A stretch of 64,000 bases of DNA from Euptelea pleiosperma (Eukaryota; Streptophyta; Magnoliopsida; Ranunculales; Eupteleaceae): assembly GCA_035048495.1 (NCBI GenBank), contig JASUTR010000180.1:1-64000 (forward strand), written 5' to 3'. How positions within the stretch are numbered: position 1 is the stretch's first letter; each line of letters starts with the position of its first letter. The position numbers and the translations under genes were made by a program. Under the pieces are notes generated by a model. It saw nothing but the letters and a program-made list of their open reading frames with translations. It was not told where the DNA came from and made no database searches. This document shows, piece after piece, positions 63,831-64,000 of this stretch.

Positions 63831-64000
63831 GCAGTCGGACCTCGTAATTGGACTCAAACTCTTCCATTACTATTGTTGCAACACATTTGAAGTGTTGAAA
63901 AAAGATTCCTGACAGTCAAAACATGTTAGCTCCATCCGTGCATCAACGTCTCAAATTGGACTCAGTTTGTGTGTTACATTCCGAAGCCTATAACTTCTGA

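Larger units (their letters stand above)
1..64000 (+). repeat. Tandem satellite DNA array, ~177-bp monomer, ~360 copies
   Basis: The sequence repeats head to tail from the first to the last base. The anchor GAAGCCTATAACTTGTGAC recurs every 175-177 bp in clean parts (starts at 10178, 10355, 10532, 10709, 10885, 11060). It stays on the + strand throughout, and I saw no inverted monomer. A counted consensus-like monomer has 177 bp, 74 G+C bases (about 42%) and 10 CpG sites, so CpG is not depleted. The best conserved parts are the anchor and the GTTAGCTC...GTGCGTCAACG part; the most variable are the ATTACTATTG segment and the GATTCGGGACAGTCG segment. No unrelated DNA interrupts the array, so no stretch holds a gene. 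The length fits a nucleosome-length centromeric or heterochromatic satellite of a plant or animal; the family is not recognised. Open reading frames in it are by-products of the repeat. Confidence 0.97.
61300..64000 (+). repeat. Clean right end of the array
   Basis: Stray indels almost vanish again and monomer spacing returns to about 177 bp. The stretch contains the end of one higher-order unit, a 3-monomer short form (62063-62592), one complete 7-monomer unit (62593-63830) and the start of another (63831-64000). The array runs off the end of the window mid-monomer, so its right border is outside. Confidence 0.85.

Noticed and set aside
1..64000. CRISPR array
   Set aside because: The repeated unit is the whole ~177-bp monomer with no short repeat alternating with unique spacers, there are no cas genes, and variants are shared between distant copies.
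1..64000. rDNA spacer, tRNA clusters or telomeric repeats
   Set aside because: No rRNA or tRNA sequence and no short telomere-type repeat was seen; the monomer has no A/B box arrangement that I can support as a Pol III promoter.
1..64000. Transposable element insertions (LTR, Helitron, MITE)
   Set aside because: The ~177-bp periodicity is never interrupted by more than a few bases, no target-site duplications or terminal repeats flank any segment, and no coding remnants of transposases or polyproteins appear.

Overview
The whole 64 kb window is one uninterrupted tandem satellite DNA array. The basic monomer is about 177 bp (for example 10178-10354, exactly 177 bp, about 42% G+C). By its spacing there are roughly 360 copies, and every copy I read is in the same head-to-tail orientation. 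I found no protein-coding gene, RNA gene, transposon or non-satellite spacer. This points to a nuclear eukaryotic chromosome, most likely a centromeric, pericentromeric or other heterochromatic block. Nucleosome-length monomers of 150-180 bp are common in plant centromeres and also occur in animals. I do not recognise the satellite family, so I do not name a species.

The array is built in nested layers. (1) The monomers fall into recurring variant types, told apart mainly by the T-rich stretch before the dyad, by the dyad arms, and by the TTCGGGACAGTCG / TTTATGACTGTCG / GGGATAGGCG block. (2) A block here called P (about 7,957 bp, ~45 monomers) and a block called Q (4,068 bp, 23 monomers) are arranged P-Q-Q-P-Q-Q. 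P1 is 8244-16200, Q1 16201-20268, Q2 20269-24336, P2 24337-32293, Q3 32294-36357 and Q4 36358-40407. The super-repeat P+2Q is 16,093 bp (~91 monomers), and several private markers recur at exactly that offset. (3) A third P-like stretch follows at about 40.4-50.4 kb but is expanded and degraded. (4) From about 50.4 kb to the end a different set of variants dominates, organised around a 7-monomer unit of 1,238 bp (clean at 62593-63830) with a 3-monomer deletion form (62063-62592). (5) The left ~7 kb holds the same variant types in a different, noisy order, followed by a partial Q-like end (about 6.98-8.24 kb).

The texture of the sequence is uneven. Roughly 9.8-36 kb and 61.3-64 kb have almost no stray indels. 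Roughly 1-9 kb and 36.4-61 kb carry single-base indels in most monomers, although they contain the same repeats. At about 39-49 kb the missing bases fall mostly where monomer types disagree, and mean spacing drops to about 171 bp. That pattern suggests consensus collapse or failed polishing rather than biology.

Inside the monomer, the clearest structural element is a near-perfect 12-bp dyad with a 7-nt loop. Next to it lies a sequence partly resembling a CENP-B box. I see no previously undescribed gene system; the interest lies in the higher-order architecture, the dyad and the assembly signal.
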